Positions 26,889-38,640 are shown, counted from the stretch's first letter. The stretch: DNA of 64,000 nucleotides from Pseudomonas guariconensis (GCF_900102675.1 NZ_FMYX01000014.1:62001-126000), one strand, 5' to 3'. A program made the numbers and translations. Notes: a model not told the origin generated them from the sequence alone.

Positions 26889-28232
26889 ATGGACCATCGC
26901 AAACGCATCAGGACGCTGGGCTCGCTGGCGGTGCTGACCTTTGTCGGCAGTGGTGGGGCACACGCGGCCGAGGCCTTCTCGGCGGATTCGAAATGGATGA
27001 CCGGGGACTGGGGCGGCACCCGAACCGAGCTATTGGAAAAAGGCTACGACTTCACCCTCGATTATGTCGGCGAGGTGGCCGGCAACCTGCACGGCGGCTA
27101 CAACGACGACAAGACTGCCCGCTACAGCGACCAGTTCGCCCTGGGCGCGCACCTGGATCTTCAGAAGATCCTTGGCTGGCACGACGCCGAATTCAAGCTG
27201 GCAATCACCGAACGAAGTGGCCGCAACCTGTCCAACGACCGCATCAGCGACCCGCGCGCTGGGCAGTTCAGCTCGGTCCAGGAAGTCTGGGGCCGTGGCC
27301 AGACCTGGCGGCTGACGCAGATGTGGATCAAGCAGAAGTACTTCGATGGCGCCCTGGATGTGAAATTCGGGCGCTTCGGTGAGGGCGAGGACTTCAACAG
27401 CTTCCCCTGCGACTTCCAGAACTTGGCCTTCTGCGGCTCCCAGGTGGGCAACTGGGTGGGCGGTATCTGGTACAACTGGCCGGTCAGCCAGTGGGCGCTG
27501 CGGGTCAAGTACAACATCAACCCGGAGTTCTTCGTGCAGGTGGGGGCCTTCGAGCAAAATCCGTCGAACCTTGAGACCGGCAACGGCTTCAAACTCAGCG
27601 GCAGCGGCACCAAGGGCGCGATCCTGCCGGTGGAGATGGTCTGGTCGCCCAAGGTCAACGGCCTGCCGGGTGAATACCGCCTGGGCTACTACTACAGCAC
27701 CGCCAAGGCTGACGATGTCTATGAGGACGTCAACGGCCAGCCCCAGGGCATCACCGGCAATGACTTCAAATCCCACTCCAGCAAGCACGGCTGGTGGGTC
27801 GTGGCCCAGCAGCAGGTGACGGCGCACCAGGGTGATGTCAACCGGGGCCTGAGCCTGTTCGCCAATTTCACCGTGCACGACAAGGCTACCAACGTCATCG
27901 ACAACTACCAGCAGATAGGCATGGTCTACAAAGGCCCCTTCGATGCCCGGCCCAAGGACGACATTGGCTTTGGCATCGCGCGGATCCATGTCAATGATGA
28001 CGTCAAGAAGCGCGCCGAGCAGCTCAATGCCAGCAGTGGTATCGACGATTACGACAATCCGGGCTTCGTGCCGCTGCAGCGCACCGAATACAACGCCGAG
28101 CTCTACTATGGCTTTCACGTCACCAACTGGCTGACCGTGCGGCCGAACCTGCAGTACATCAAGAGCCCTGGGGGAGTGGATGAGGTTGACAATGCGCTGG
28201 TCGCAGGATTGAAGATTCAGTCGTCATTCTGA
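26889..28232 (+). CDS. oprB: Carbohydrate-selective porin OprB
   Basis: This is a 447-residue outer-membrane porin precursor. The signal peptide ends at GAHA-AEAF (about residue 26). The mature N-terminus WMTGDWGGTRTELLEKGYDF is the OprB-family signature, followed by a 16-strand barrel. FNSFPCDFQNLAFCGSQVGN contains a cysteine pair. It lets glucose cross the outer membrane to GtsA. It follows gtsD by 42 bases and is probably in the same transcript, with a strong hairpin after its stop. Confidence 0.95.
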   Translation: MDHRKRIRTLGSLAVLTFVGSGGAHAAEAFSADSKWMTGDWGGTRTELLEKGYDFTLDYVGEVAGNLHGGYNDDKTARYSDQFALGAHLDLQKILGWHDAEFKLAITERSGRNLSNDRISDPRAGQFSSVQEVWGRGQTWRLTQMWIKQKYFDGALDVKFGRFGEGEDFNSFPCDFQNLAFCGSQVGNWVGGIWYNWPVSQWALRVKYNINPEFFVQVGAFEQNPSNLETGNGFKLSGSGTKGAILPVEMVWSPKVNGLPGEYRLGYYYSTAKADDVYEDVNGQPQGITGNDFKSHSSKHGWWVVAQQQVTAHQGDVNRGLSLFANFTVHDKATNVIDNYQQIGMVYKGPFDARPKDDIGFGIARIHVNDDVKKRAEQLNASSGIDDYDNPGFVPLQRTEYNAELYYGFHVTNWLTVRPNLQYIKSPGGVDEVDNALVAGLKIQSSF

Positions 28233-28272
28233 GAAAAATTGTTGTAAATTTACGCCATCCATTTCCCGGCCA

Positions 28273-28305
28273 CTTCATTTCCACTGGATCTCGGTGGAAA
28301 TGAAG
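28273..28305. repeat. Strong hairpin between oprB and the mutarotase-like gene
   Basis: The arms CTTCATTTCCAC (28273-28284) and GTGGAAATGAAG (28294-28305) are perfect complements around a nine-base loop. The hairpin starts 41 bases after oprB. It has no T tract, so it may stabilise the porin message or cut readthrough rather than terminate fully. An in-frame GTG-ATG in the right arm is probably not a start. Confidence 0.65.
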
Positions 28306-28330
28306 CCCGCGCCGAGACAGCGCTATCTCA

Positions 28331-28338
28331 AACAACAA
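28331..28338 (+). promoter_or_regulatory. Crc/Hfq-type CA motif in the mutarotase-like gene leader
   Basis: AACAACAA lies 13-20 bases before the ATG at 28351 and fits AAnAAnAA. It is the third such site in this glucose-uptake block. Confidence 0.5.
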
Positions 28339-28350
28339 GAGCTTGGAACC

Positions 28351-29205
28351 ATGCCCGAACATCCGCTACATCGCTTCTTTGGCGCGCAGAGGCCCAGGCC
28401 GACGTTCGAGTGGGAGCGTTACCAGCAGCGCGATGTGTTGATTATCGATCACCCCCGTTGCCAGGCCGTATTCAGTCGCCAGGGCGCGCAGCTGGTGCAT
28501 TTTCAGCCTGCCGGCGAACGTCCGTGGCTATGGTGTGCCGAGCAGTGGCCGCTGGCCGGGGCGATCCGAGGTGGCGTGCCGGTTTGCTGGCCTTGGTATG
28601 GACGTCATCCCAGCGAAGATTTGTGGCCGTCCCATGGTTGGGCGCGCCTGCTCGACTGGAAGCTGGTCGAGAGCCAGGAGGACGAGGAGGGCGTGACCCT
28701 TACCTGGCGCCTGCAGCTGTGCGACTGGCAAGTGGACCTGCACGCGCGCTTGGGCAGCGGCATGGAACTGAGCCTGACCACCGAGCACCAGGACAGCGAA
28801 CCTTGCCAGTTGAGTCATGCGCTGCTGGCTTATTGGCGTATCAGCGACGTGTCTGAGATAGCGCTGTCTGGGCTTGAGGACATCGAAGGCTATGACCGCC
28901 TCAACCGCCAGGCGTGCCGCGAGGACGGTGCGCTCAAGGTCAAGGGCGGTTGCCAGAAGGTTTATCCGGGTACGCCCCGGGTGCAGCTGCAGGACCCTGT
29001 GTGGGAGCGTGAACTGTGCATCGACAGCGGGGATTCCGACGACACAGTGGTCTGGCACCCGGGCAAGCGCCCGCTGGTGGGTGTCAGCGGCCGCGAGTGT
29101 CAGCGGTTTGTCTGCGTCGAGATCGCCAGCGGCAGCGGCGAGGGCTTGAGCCTGGCGCCGGGGCAGCAGGCTCACCTGAGCCTGCAGGCACACCGGCTCA
29201 GTTGA
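28351..29205 (+). CDS. D-hexose-6-phosphate mutarotase (YeaD/aldose-1-epimerase family)
   Basis: The 284-residue cytosolic protein has the galactose-mutarotase-like fold. VIDHPRCQAVFSRQGAQ-like and GAIRGGVPVCWPWYGRHP stretches match YeaD; SHGWARLLDW includes the conserved histidine, and VVWHPGKRP lies near the C-terminus. It should equilibrate alpha and beta glucose-6-phosphate, feeding beta-G6P to Zwf. The frame is open from 28294, but the leader hairpin and the CA motif favour the ATG at 28351. It is convergent with hexR, with an eight-base overlap. Confidence 0.88.
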   Translation: MPEHPLHRFFGAQRPRPTFEWERYQQRDVLIIDHPRCQAVFSRQGAQLVHFQPAGERPWLWCAEQWPLAGAIRGGVPVCWPWYGRHPSEDLWPSHGWARLLDWKLVESQEDEEGVTLTWRLQLCDWQVDLHARLGSGMELSLTTEHQDSEPCQLSHALLAYWRISDVSEIALSGLEDIEGYDRLNRQACREDGALKVKGGCQKVYPGTPRVQLQDPVWERELCIDSGDSDDTVVWHPGKRPLVGVSGRECQRFVCVEIASGSGEGLSLAPGQQAHLSLQAHRLS

Positions 29206-30070
29206 GCTCGTCGTCCTCGATCGGGTAACGGCTGGCGTTGAGGCTTTCCTTGATCTTGCGCAGGTGCGGTTGGAAGTCCACGCCGCGGCGCAGGGTCATG
29301 CCGGTGGCCAGCACATCGAGCACGGTGAGTTGGATGATCCGCGAGGTCATTGGCATGTAGATGTCGGTGTCCTCCGGCAATGGGATGTGCAGGCTCAGGC
29401 TGCAGGCCTTGGCCAGGGGCGAGCCGGCGGCGGTCAGGCCAAGGACGGAGGCGCCGTTTTCACGCGCCACGCGGGCCACCTCCACCAGTTCGCGGGTGCG
29501 ACCGGTGTAGGAGATGATCACGAACAAATCGCCGGTATGCGCGACCGAGGCCAGCATGCGTTGCATGAGCACGTCGGCATGGGCCGACACCGCCAGGTTG
29601 AAGCGGAAGAACTTGTGCTGGGCGTCGAGGGCCACGGGGGCCGAGGCGCCCAGGCCGAAGAAGTGGATTTGCCGAGCCTGGATCATCATGTCCACGGCGC
29701 GGCTGACCTGTTGCGGGTCTAGCGCCTGGCAGGCGCTGTCGAGCGATGCGATGGCGCTGCCGAAGATCTTCTGGGTGTAGGCGGCCGGGTCATCGTCGGC
29801 CTCCACCGCGCGGCTGACGTAAGCGGCGCCGCTGGCCAGGCTCTGGGCCAGCTGAAGCTTGAGTTCGGGGTAGCCACTGACACCGAAGGAGCGGCAGAAA
29901 CGGTTGACCGTCGGTTCGCTGACCTTGGCGGCCTGGGCAAGCGCGGCGATGCTGAAGCGGGTGGCTTGTTGCGGGTTGAGCAGGATGACTTCGGCGACTT
30001 TGCGTTCGGCCTTGTTCAGCTCGTCGAGGCGTCCCTGGATCTGCTCCAGGAGGTTTCTCACGCGGTCCAT
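29198..30070 (-). CDS. hexR: HexR, RpiR-family repressor of Entner-Doudoroff genes
   Basis: The 290-residue DNA-binding protein has an N-terminal HTH_6 domain (1-77; SIAALAQAAKVSEPTVNRFCRSFG) and a sugar-phosphate-binding SIS domain (about 120-260; ISYTGRTRELVEVARVARENGA). In P. putida it represses zwf-pgl-eda, edd-glk-gltR and gap-1 and is released by KDPG. The start at 30070 follows AAGGAC; a longer frame upstream reads into the operator. It is divergent from zwf, with a palindromic operator in between, so it may also regulate itself. Confidence 0.95.
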   Translation of the reverse strand: MDRVRNLLEQIQGRLDELNKAERKVAEVILLNPQQATRFSIAALAQAAKVSEPTVNRFCRSFGVSGYPELKLQLAQSLASGAAYVSRAVEADDDPAAYTQKIFGSAIASLDSACQALDPQQVSRAVDMMIQARQIHFFGLGASAPVALDAQHKFFRFNLAVSAHADVLMQRMLASVAHTGDLFVIISYTGRTRELVEVARVARENGASVLGLTAAGSPLAKACSLSLHIPLPEDTDIYMPMTSRIIQLTVLDVLATGMTLRRGVDFQPHLRKIKESLNASRYPIEDDELN

Positions 30071-30181
30071 GGTGTGTCCTTGGGTCGGGAAGACAGCCGG
30101 CTGATGGAACAGCGGGCTTTTTGCACGGTGTCTATCGTACTGTCGGCGAGGTTGCCGCACCACTTGTCTGTCACAGTTGTA

Positions 30182-30212
30182 GGGTAATGTTGTGGTTTTT
30201 ACTACATTACCC
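30182..30212. promoter_or_regulatory. Putative HexR operator between hexR and zwf
   Basis: Two 12-base arms (30182-30193 and 30201-30212) are complementary at 11 positions and flank GGTTTTT. The core TTGTGGTTTTTACTACA is close to TTGT-N7-ACAA. The dyad lies 59 bases before zwf and 111 bases before hexR and is the strongest palindrome in this regulon. Confidence 0.75.
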
Positions 30213-30271
30213 CTTGAAAACCGCGGTTGAAAACGATATTCCTAGGCCAACTTTAGGAAAGAACCAACATC

Positions 30272-31727
<1,456 letters not shown>

Positions 31728-31741
<14 letters not shown>

Positions 31742-32441
31742 ACTGCAACTGCCGGCGAGCGTAACGATGCATTCGCTGGCTGATGGCAAGGCCTTGGCGG
31801 CGACATTGGCCCATGATGTGGCCGAGCGCCTGCGCCAGGCCATTGTCGATAAGGGGCAGGCGTGCCTGGTCCTGTCGGGTGGCCGCAGCCCGGTACCCTT
31901 CCTGGAGAAGCTCGCAGGCGAAGCGCTGGACTGGTCGAAGGTCACGGTCAGCCTGGCCGACGAGCGCTGGGTACCGGTCGAGCATGCCGACAGCAATGCC
32001 GGATTGCTGGTACGTCACCTGTTCAAGGGCCCGGCCGCCAAGGCTCGCTTCGTGGGCTTGTATCACTGTGCCGAGAGTCTCGATGCCGCCGCTGTTCTGG
32101 CCGACCAGGCCCTGGCTGCGTTGCCCCCAATCGATGTGCTGGTGCTGGGCATGGGCGATGACGGTCACACGGCCTCGTTGTTCCCGGCCAGCCCCAACCT
32201 GCCTGAAAGCCTGGACCTGCGAAGCACGCACCGCTGCCTGCCGATGCTGGCACCGAGTGTGCCACGCCAGCGCCTGAGCATGACCCGAGCCCTGTTGGCC
32301 AGCGCCGGTTTCACCGCGCTGTCTGTGCAAGGCCTGGGCAAACTCGCTACCCTGCGCGCCGCATTAGTGGCCGCTGACCCAACCGAAATGCCGATTCGCG
32401 CCTTTCTTCACGACCCCCTGGACATCTACTGGTGCCCATGA
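31728..32441 (+). CDS. pgl: 6-phosphogluconolactonase Pgl
   Basis: The 237-residue cytosolic hydrolase converts 6-phosphogluconolactone to 6-phosphogluconate. CLVLSGGRSPVPFLEKL and VTVSLADERWVP are the sugar-phosphate-binding motifs of the DevB/NagB-like family, and LVLGMGDDGHTASLFP holds the catalytic Asp/His region. The ATG at 31728 follows GGGAGGG; the start lies inside the zwf end, so it is coupled to it. Confidence 0.95.
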
Positions 32442-32458
32442 GCCAAGGATCCACTCTC

Positions 32459-33133
32459 ATGACCACGCTCGAACGCCAACAGCCTCTGCTCTCGATGGCC
32501 GAGAAAGCCGCCCGGATCGACGCGATCTGCGGCAAGGCGCGCATTCTGCCGGTGATCACCATCGCCCGTGAGCAAGACATCCTGCCCCTGGCCGACGCCC
32601 TGGCCGCCGGCGGCATCCGTACCCTGGAGGTGACCCTGCGTTCCGAGCATGGCCTCAAGGCCATTCGAGTGCTGCGCGAACAGCGTCCGGAGCTGTGCAT
32701 CGGTGCCGGCACCGTGCTCGATCGGACCATGTTCACTGCCGTGGAAGCGGCTGGCGCACAATTCGTGGTGACCCCTGGAGTGACCCAGGATCTCCTCCAG
32801 GCGGGCGTCGAAAGCGATATCCCGCTGTTGCCTGGCATCAGTACGCCGTCTGAAATCATGATGGGCTATGCCCTGGGCTACCGTCGCTTCAAGCTGTTCC
32901 CCGCCGAAATCAGCGGCGGCGTGGCGGCGATCAAGGCCTTCGCCGGCCCGTTCGGCGACATCCGCTTCTGCCCCACCGGTGGCGTCAACCCGGCCAACGT
33001 GCGCAACTACATGGCCCAGCCCAACGTGATGTGCGTGGGCGGGACCTGGATGCTCGACAGCAGCTGGATCAAGAACGGCGACTGGGCACGGATCGAGGCC
33101 TGCAGCGCCGAGGCGATGGCACTGCTGGACTGA
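32459..33133 (+). CDS. eda: KDPG aldolase Eda
   Basis: The 224-residue class I aldolase cleaves KDPG to pyruvate and glyceraldehyde-3-phosphate. Lys145 in RRFKLFPAEISGG forms the Schiff base and Glu57 in RTLEVTLRS is the base; PTGGVNPANVRNY binds phosphate. I use the ATG at 32459 (MTTLERQQ) with AAGGA nine bases upstream; an ATG at 32438 would add seven residues. A terminator follows. Confidence 0.96.
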   Translation: MTTLERQQPLLSMAEKAARIDAICGKARILPVITIAREQDILPLADALAAGGIRTLEVTLRSEHGLKAIRVLREQRPELCIGAGTVLDRTMFTAVEAAGAQFVVTPGVTQDLLQAGVESDIPLLPGISTPSEIMMGYALGYRRFKLFPAEISGGVAAIKAFAGPFGDIRFCPTGGVNPANVRNYMAQPNVMCVGGTWMLDSSWIKNGDWARIEACSAEAMALLD

Positions 33134-33164
33134 ACCTGATTCTGTTGTGTGCTACAACGCTTGC

Positions 33165-33192
33165 GGGGCGCCGAATTGGCGCCCCTTTTTTT
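33165..33192 (+). terminator. Rho-independent terminator after eda
   Basis: The stem ggggcgcc/ggcgcccc (33165-33172 and 33178-33185) has a five-base loop and is followed by seven T. It starts 32 bases after the eda stop and ends the zwf-pgl-eda transcript. Confidence 0.92.
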
Positions 33193-33276
33193 GCCTGCCA
33201 TGAAGACGATGTGTGAGCGCTGCCCGGGGAGCGGTCCTCAATAGAGGCGCCGCAGGCGTGCCTGCGGTCGGTCCGG

Positions 33277-34305
33277 TCAGAAGCGGGCGGTGATGTACTG
33301 TGGGTCTTCGGATGGGTTGTCGTATCTGCCACCGGGAATAATGCGAGCGTCGAAACCTCGGTCAAGGCTGTAGGCGTCCTTCTTGCCGAAGATCGGCTTG
33401 TCGATGTGGCCAGTGGCTCTCTTGCTTTTGCGCGACCTGAGGTATTGCGCACGGCTGACCTGGACGCCCACGGTGTCGGTGAAGGTGGTTAAGCCGTTGC
33501 TGCCTAACACCGGCATTGTCACCACCCGCCCCTGAGGGTCGTGCCCTTGGAAGACCAGGAACCATGCCTTGCCGTCTTTACTGCCTCGCTGGCACGTGTC
33601 GCCCATCAGGCAGCGTTCGTAACCGGACACCTCGCCCGTGCCGTCGGGAATCACCAGTTGCAGTTTCGACTCGACGAAGTCTGTGAACAACTGCAATTCG
33701 CGAAGCGCTTGGCTGGATGCGGCCGGTTGATGGTTGGCTACCAGCGGGCCGGTTGACAGGGCGTACGGCATCAGCCTGGCGCGCATGTCGCTCGACAGCG
33801 GCATGGCGTCGATACGGGCCATCAGCTGCGTGTATTGCTCCAGGCGTGCCTGGTAGGCGGCCTGTTCTGCTTTTGACGACCACTGTGGTGCGGGCACGGC
33901 CAGGCCGTTGCCGGCGCTGGCAACGCTGGATTTGCTCGGTTGGGAGGGTGCCGGAGATTGGTGCTGCTTGGTCGCCAGCAGCGTGCCGCCGAGCAGGGCG
34001 ACGCCTACCAGCAACCACGCTGTCAGCGCGCGGCGCAGGAGAAGTCCGGCCAGCAATCGGCGCGGCCAGCTCAGCGCGGGCGCCTCGAACACCAGGCGGC
34101 GGGCGAAGAACTCGCGCACGCCTTGTTCGATCAGCGCGTCATCGCAGGCGATGCCCTGGCGTTGATAGTAGCCACGGATGCGTTCGGCGACTTCCTCGCG
34201 GCGCCGCGGCAGGTCCAGATGTTCCTGCATCTGGCGTTGCTGAAGGCGTAGCTCGTCGACCAGGGCCATGGCCCCCATCTGTTCGCTGAATGTGCCGTTG
34301 CTCAT
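33277..34305 (-). CDS. Unknown single-pass membrane protein (third gene of an unknown operon)
   Basis: The protein has 342 residues. Residues 1-90 are helical and charged (MALVDELRLQQRQMQEHLDL; ERIRGYYQRQGI), and one membrane segment lies at about 94-112 (TAWLLVGVALLGGTLLA). A 230-residue C-terminal part, probably periplasmic, holds a close cysteine pair (Cys232 and Cys238, ERCLMGDTCQRG) and WFLVFQGHDPQGRVVT. I vaguely associate it with families labelled DUF6384, but this is unverified. The start ATG lies within the stop of the upstream gene (ATGA), so the two are coupled. It is the last gene of a three-gene unit. The function is unknown; an envelope sensor or anchor for the two soluble partners is only a guess. 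Confidence 0.8.
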   Translation of the reverse strand: MSNGTFSEQMGAMALVDELRLQQRQMQEHLDLPRRREEVAERIRGYYQRQGIACDDALIEQGVREFFARRLVFEAPALSWPRRLLAGLLLRRALTAWLLVGVALLGGTLLATKQHQSPAPSQPSKSSVASAGNGLAVPAPQWSSKAEQAAYQARLEQYTQLMARIDAMPLSSDMRARLMPYALSTGPLVANHQPAASSQALRELQLFTDFVESKLQLVIPDGTGEVSGYERCLMGDTCQRGSKDGKAWFLVFQGHDPQGRVVTMPVLGSNGLTTFTDTVGVQVSRAQYLRSRKSKRATGHIDKPIFGKKDAYSLDRGFDARIIPGGRYDNPSEDPQYITARF

Positions 34306-35447
34306 TGCGCGGCTTTGGTCAGCAGGGCGGAGAAGGCGCGCTTGGCGTCTTCCACGGCGGTGGCGATTTCCTGTGCAGCTTTGGTGGACTCTGCACGGTA
34401 GGTGTCGGTCAGGCCTTTCATGTCATTCTGGAAGTCCAGGGTGGCCTGGGCCAGGGCGCGTACCGAATCGACGCGGACGGTCGAGCCATAGCTGGCCTTG
34501 AGTGCGGCGTCCAGCTGTTGGTTACCCAGTTGGCCAAGGGCTTCGAGCCCCTTGCTGATGCCATCGGTGGTGGCATTGAGCGTGTGGGTGGCCTCGTTCA
34601 TGCCCTGGTTGGCGGTGAACGAAACGGCCAGGCTGGTCAGCACCACTTCGTTGGTGGAGAAGAACGAAACCATACGTTGGTACTGGCGTTCCTTGACCAC
34701 GTGGACCTGGCTGATGCGGGCGAAGACCATTTCGGCGGTGTTGTAGCCAACCCTCAGGTCATCGGCAATGTCCTTGATGATCTGGTAGCTCTTGTCTTCG
34801 TTTTGCAGCGCACGCACGGCTTCGTCGCGAGCCAGTTCCAGCGCCGCGCGCCGGGCGGGGTCCTGCTGCTCGGCTGCGGTCACCTGGGCGCTGGCCGCAT
34901 CCAGGGCCTGGGTGCGCGCCTTGAGCGCCTGGGCGGCGATGGCCAGCACCTGCTGGGCCTCGACCTCGGCGGTCTTCATCGCCAGGCGGAAATCCATGTA
35001 GGTTTCCAGGATGAGGTTTTCCCGTGCGATCTGGTCGCTGGCGGCCTTGCTCACCTCCAGGTAGTGCTTGCGAATGTCGCCAAAACGGCTGGGAATCGAG
35101 CCGCGGGCCATGTTCATCCAACCCAGTTTCAGGCGTTCGAGGGTGTCCAGGCGACCATCGTCCATCCACGAGGCCATGTTCGCGGCATCTTCGCGGATCG
35201 AGGTGAAGCTTTCGGTGATGTCCAGGTAGCGGTTGGCGATGTCCATCCCCTCGATCTGCTCGCGCACGATCTGGTTGAACAGGGTGGCTTGCTGCAATAC
35301 AGCGGCGATGGCCGTGACGCGGTCGTTGTCGTAATGCGCGACTTTATCCAGCAGCACTAACACCGGGGCGGGCTGAGCGGCGGGCTGGCCGAAGCTGATA
35401 CCGAGTTGTTGCAGGCCATTGAGGGCTCGTTCCAGATATTGGCTCAT
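34302..35447 (-). CDS. Unknown all-helical protein (second gene of an unknown operon)
   Basis: The protein has 381 residues, is almost entirely helical, and has no signal peptide or membrane segment. Landmarks are YLDITESFTSIREDAANMA, QKEL-like helices and MVSFFSTNEVVLTSLAVSF. Similar proteins are, from memory, annotated only as cell surface proteins, which the absence of an export signal does not support. The length and helical character recall TelA-type toxic-anion-resistance proteins, but I see no firm motif. The ATG at 35447 overlaps the preceding stop (ATGA). The much longer open frame upstream in this phase is a shadow of the first gene. Confidence 0.8.
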   Translation of the reverse strand: MSQYLERALNGLQQLGISFGQPAAQPAPVLVLLDKVAHYDNDRVTAIAAVLQQATLFNQIVREQIEGMDIANRYLDITESFTSIREDAANMASWMDDGRLDTLERLKLGWMNMARGSIPSRFGDIRKHYLEVSKAASDQIARENLILETYMDFRLAMKTAEVEAQQVLAIAAQALKARTQALDAASAQVTAAEQQDPARRAALELARDEAVRALQNEDKSYQIIKDIADDLRVGYNTAEMVFARISQVHVVKERQYQRMVSFFSTNEVVLTSLAVSFTANQGMNEATHTLNATTDGISKGLEALGQLGNQQLDAALKASYGSTVRVDSVRALAQATLDFQNDMKGLTDTYRAESTKAAQEIATAVEDAKRAFSALLTKAAQ

Positions 35448-36805
35448 GGGTGTCCTTGCATGAGTTGTGGGGCTGGGGAGAAGGTGTCGCTGACGGTGTG
35501 TTCCGGCGCCGTGGCCGGTGCCAGGCGTGCGGCCTTGATCGTATTGATCAGGGAACCCAGCAGCAGCGCGCGATTCATGTAGCTGTCGATCAGTGACGCA
35601 TAGTCCGGGCGCGGCGCATAGCGCTCGCCTGTGGGCAACAGCAGGTGACAGGTACACCGTACGGGCGCCGTGGACTGGGCGCCGCACGTGCAAGCGAATG
35701 GGCTCATGCTGGCGCGCAAGGCGAACTCCAGTGCCTCGGCATGTCGAAGGGCGTCTAGTGCCTCGTTGATCTGCTCGGTGGCGATGTCCAGTCGCTGGCG
35801 CAGCGCCAGCAATTCCCGGCGATAGCGCTCGGGCTGGGGCGAGCCGATGGCTGCCCATTGCGCAAGTGCTGCCTCCAGTGACTCGGCCTTGAGTTCGTAC
35901 TTCAGCCAGCGCAGGGCATCCTGGCCGTCCTCGTCCTCGCAGCGCGCATACCGGAGGGCTTCGAGATAAAGGGGCTCGACTTGGGCCCAGTGATCTATGA
36001 CCTGGTTGACCAGCGTTTCGATGCGTCGCACTTGCTTGGCCTGGACGGGCTGTTGAGTCAGTGCCTTGCGTAGATCCTCAAGGCGCTGCTCCAGCGCGCC
36101 TATGTGTTTGTCATGCTCGGCCAGTTGTGCGGCGCTGTGTTGCTGCATGGCGTTGAGCAGCTGTTCATTGCGCAGGTTCTGGCTGAAATTGCAGTGTTTG
36201 GCGAGCCATTCGTCCAGGAACCGGTTCAGTGCGTTGCGTCGATAGGTCGTGCTGGCAAAGCCTTGCTGGCGCAGGTACCGATACATCGGATGGCGGACAT
36301 AGCTCGCAAGCTTCTGCGTGCACTCCTGGCTGAGCAGTAGGTGGTCGCGCTTCAAGGGTTCGCGTGCGTCTTGAGCCTGTTGCAGTTCGTGCTGGCACTC
36401 ACGCATCGCGGGGCTCTGGCTGGATTCGCCCAGCGCCTGTTGCAGATCCTGGTCCAGCTTGGCTTGATGTTCGCGCAGCGTCTGGGTCGATACGGCTGCG
36501 TCTTGGCTCGCCTGCTTCAGTTGCGCGTAGCACTGGGCTTGCTGCTGCTGACGTTGCTTGAGCACGTGCTGGATCTGGCGGGCTTCGAAGCTGTCATCGG
36601 CGATGTCGTACAGATCACTGAGAATGTGTACCTGTAATTGCAGGTGCTCTGTGTGTAGGTGGGCGCAACTGTGCAGGCAGTCGATTAGGCGGCTCAAGTA
36701 GTCTTGGCTGTTTTGGTCAGCCAGTGCCATGAGGGTGACGGGAGTCATCAGAAGCAGCGTCCCTGGTCCGTTTGCCGGTGATCGAGTGATGGCGGACGGG
36801 TTCAC
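35444..36805 (-). CDS. Unknown coiled-coil protein with a CxC-X9-CxC cluster (first gene of an unknown operon)
   Basis: The protein has 453 residues. Residues 40-350 are rich in Gln, Leu, Glu and Arg and predicted helical/coiled coil (VLKQRQQQQAQCYAQLKQAS). A compact four-cysteine cluster follows at Cys372, 374, 384 and 386 (CTCGAQSTAPVRCTC), likely binding zinc. There is no signal peptide. I place the start at a GTG (36805), nine bases after AAGGA; ATGs at 36748 and 36730 are alternatives with poorer ribosome sites. It overlaps the next gene by an ATGA. I recognise no family and cannot assign a function. Confidence 0.75.
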   Translation of the reverse strand: MNPSAITRSPANGPGTLLLMTPVTLMALADQNSQDYLSRLIDCLHSCAHLHTEHLQLQVHILSDLYDIADDSFEARQIQHVLKQRQQQQAQCYAQLKQASQDAAVSTQTLREHQAKLDQDLQQALGESSQSPAMRECQHELQQAQDAREPLKRDHLLLSQECTQKLASYVRHPMYRYLRQQGFASTTYRRNALNRFLDEWLAKHCNFSQNLRNEQLLNAMQQHSAAQLAEHDKHIGALEQRLEDLRKALTQQPVQAKQVRRIETLVNQVIDHWAQVEPLYLEALRYARCEDEDGQDALRWLKYELKAESLEAALAQWAAIGSPQPERYRRELLALRQRLDIATEQINEALDALRHAEALEFALRASMSPFACTCGAQSTAPVRCTCHLLLPTGERYAPRPDYASLIDSYMNRALLLGSLINTIKAARLAPATAPEHTVSDTFSPAPQLMQGHP

Positions 36806-36912
36806 GGGTCGTCATCCTTGATCGAAGCGGTGGAAGATGAAGCGAGTATACCCAGCATTATGGGCAAAGTGATGGCTACCTGCCTTCTGTGTATGGCCGA
36901 GCGATCTTGCGC

Positions 36913-36950
36913 AAAAAAAAGGGCCCGTATCGGCGGATACGGGCCCTTTT
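36913..36950. terminator. Bidirectional rho-independent terminator after leuA
   Basis: The 11-base stem gggcccgtatc/gatacgggccc (36921-36931 and 36936-36946) is flanked by eight A on the left and four T on the right. On the minus strand, the leuA sense, the tract is eight U. The hairpin ends about 20 bases from the leuA stop. Confidence 0.92.
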
Positions 36951-36966
36951 CAGGGACGGCTGAGGC

Positions 36967-38640
<1,674 letters not shown>

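Noticed and set aside
34302..35858. A 137-codon upstream extension of the helical gene in the unknown operon
   Set aside because: The extra codons are an out-of-frame copy of the preceding gene; the ATGA junction at 35444-35447 gives a natural start.
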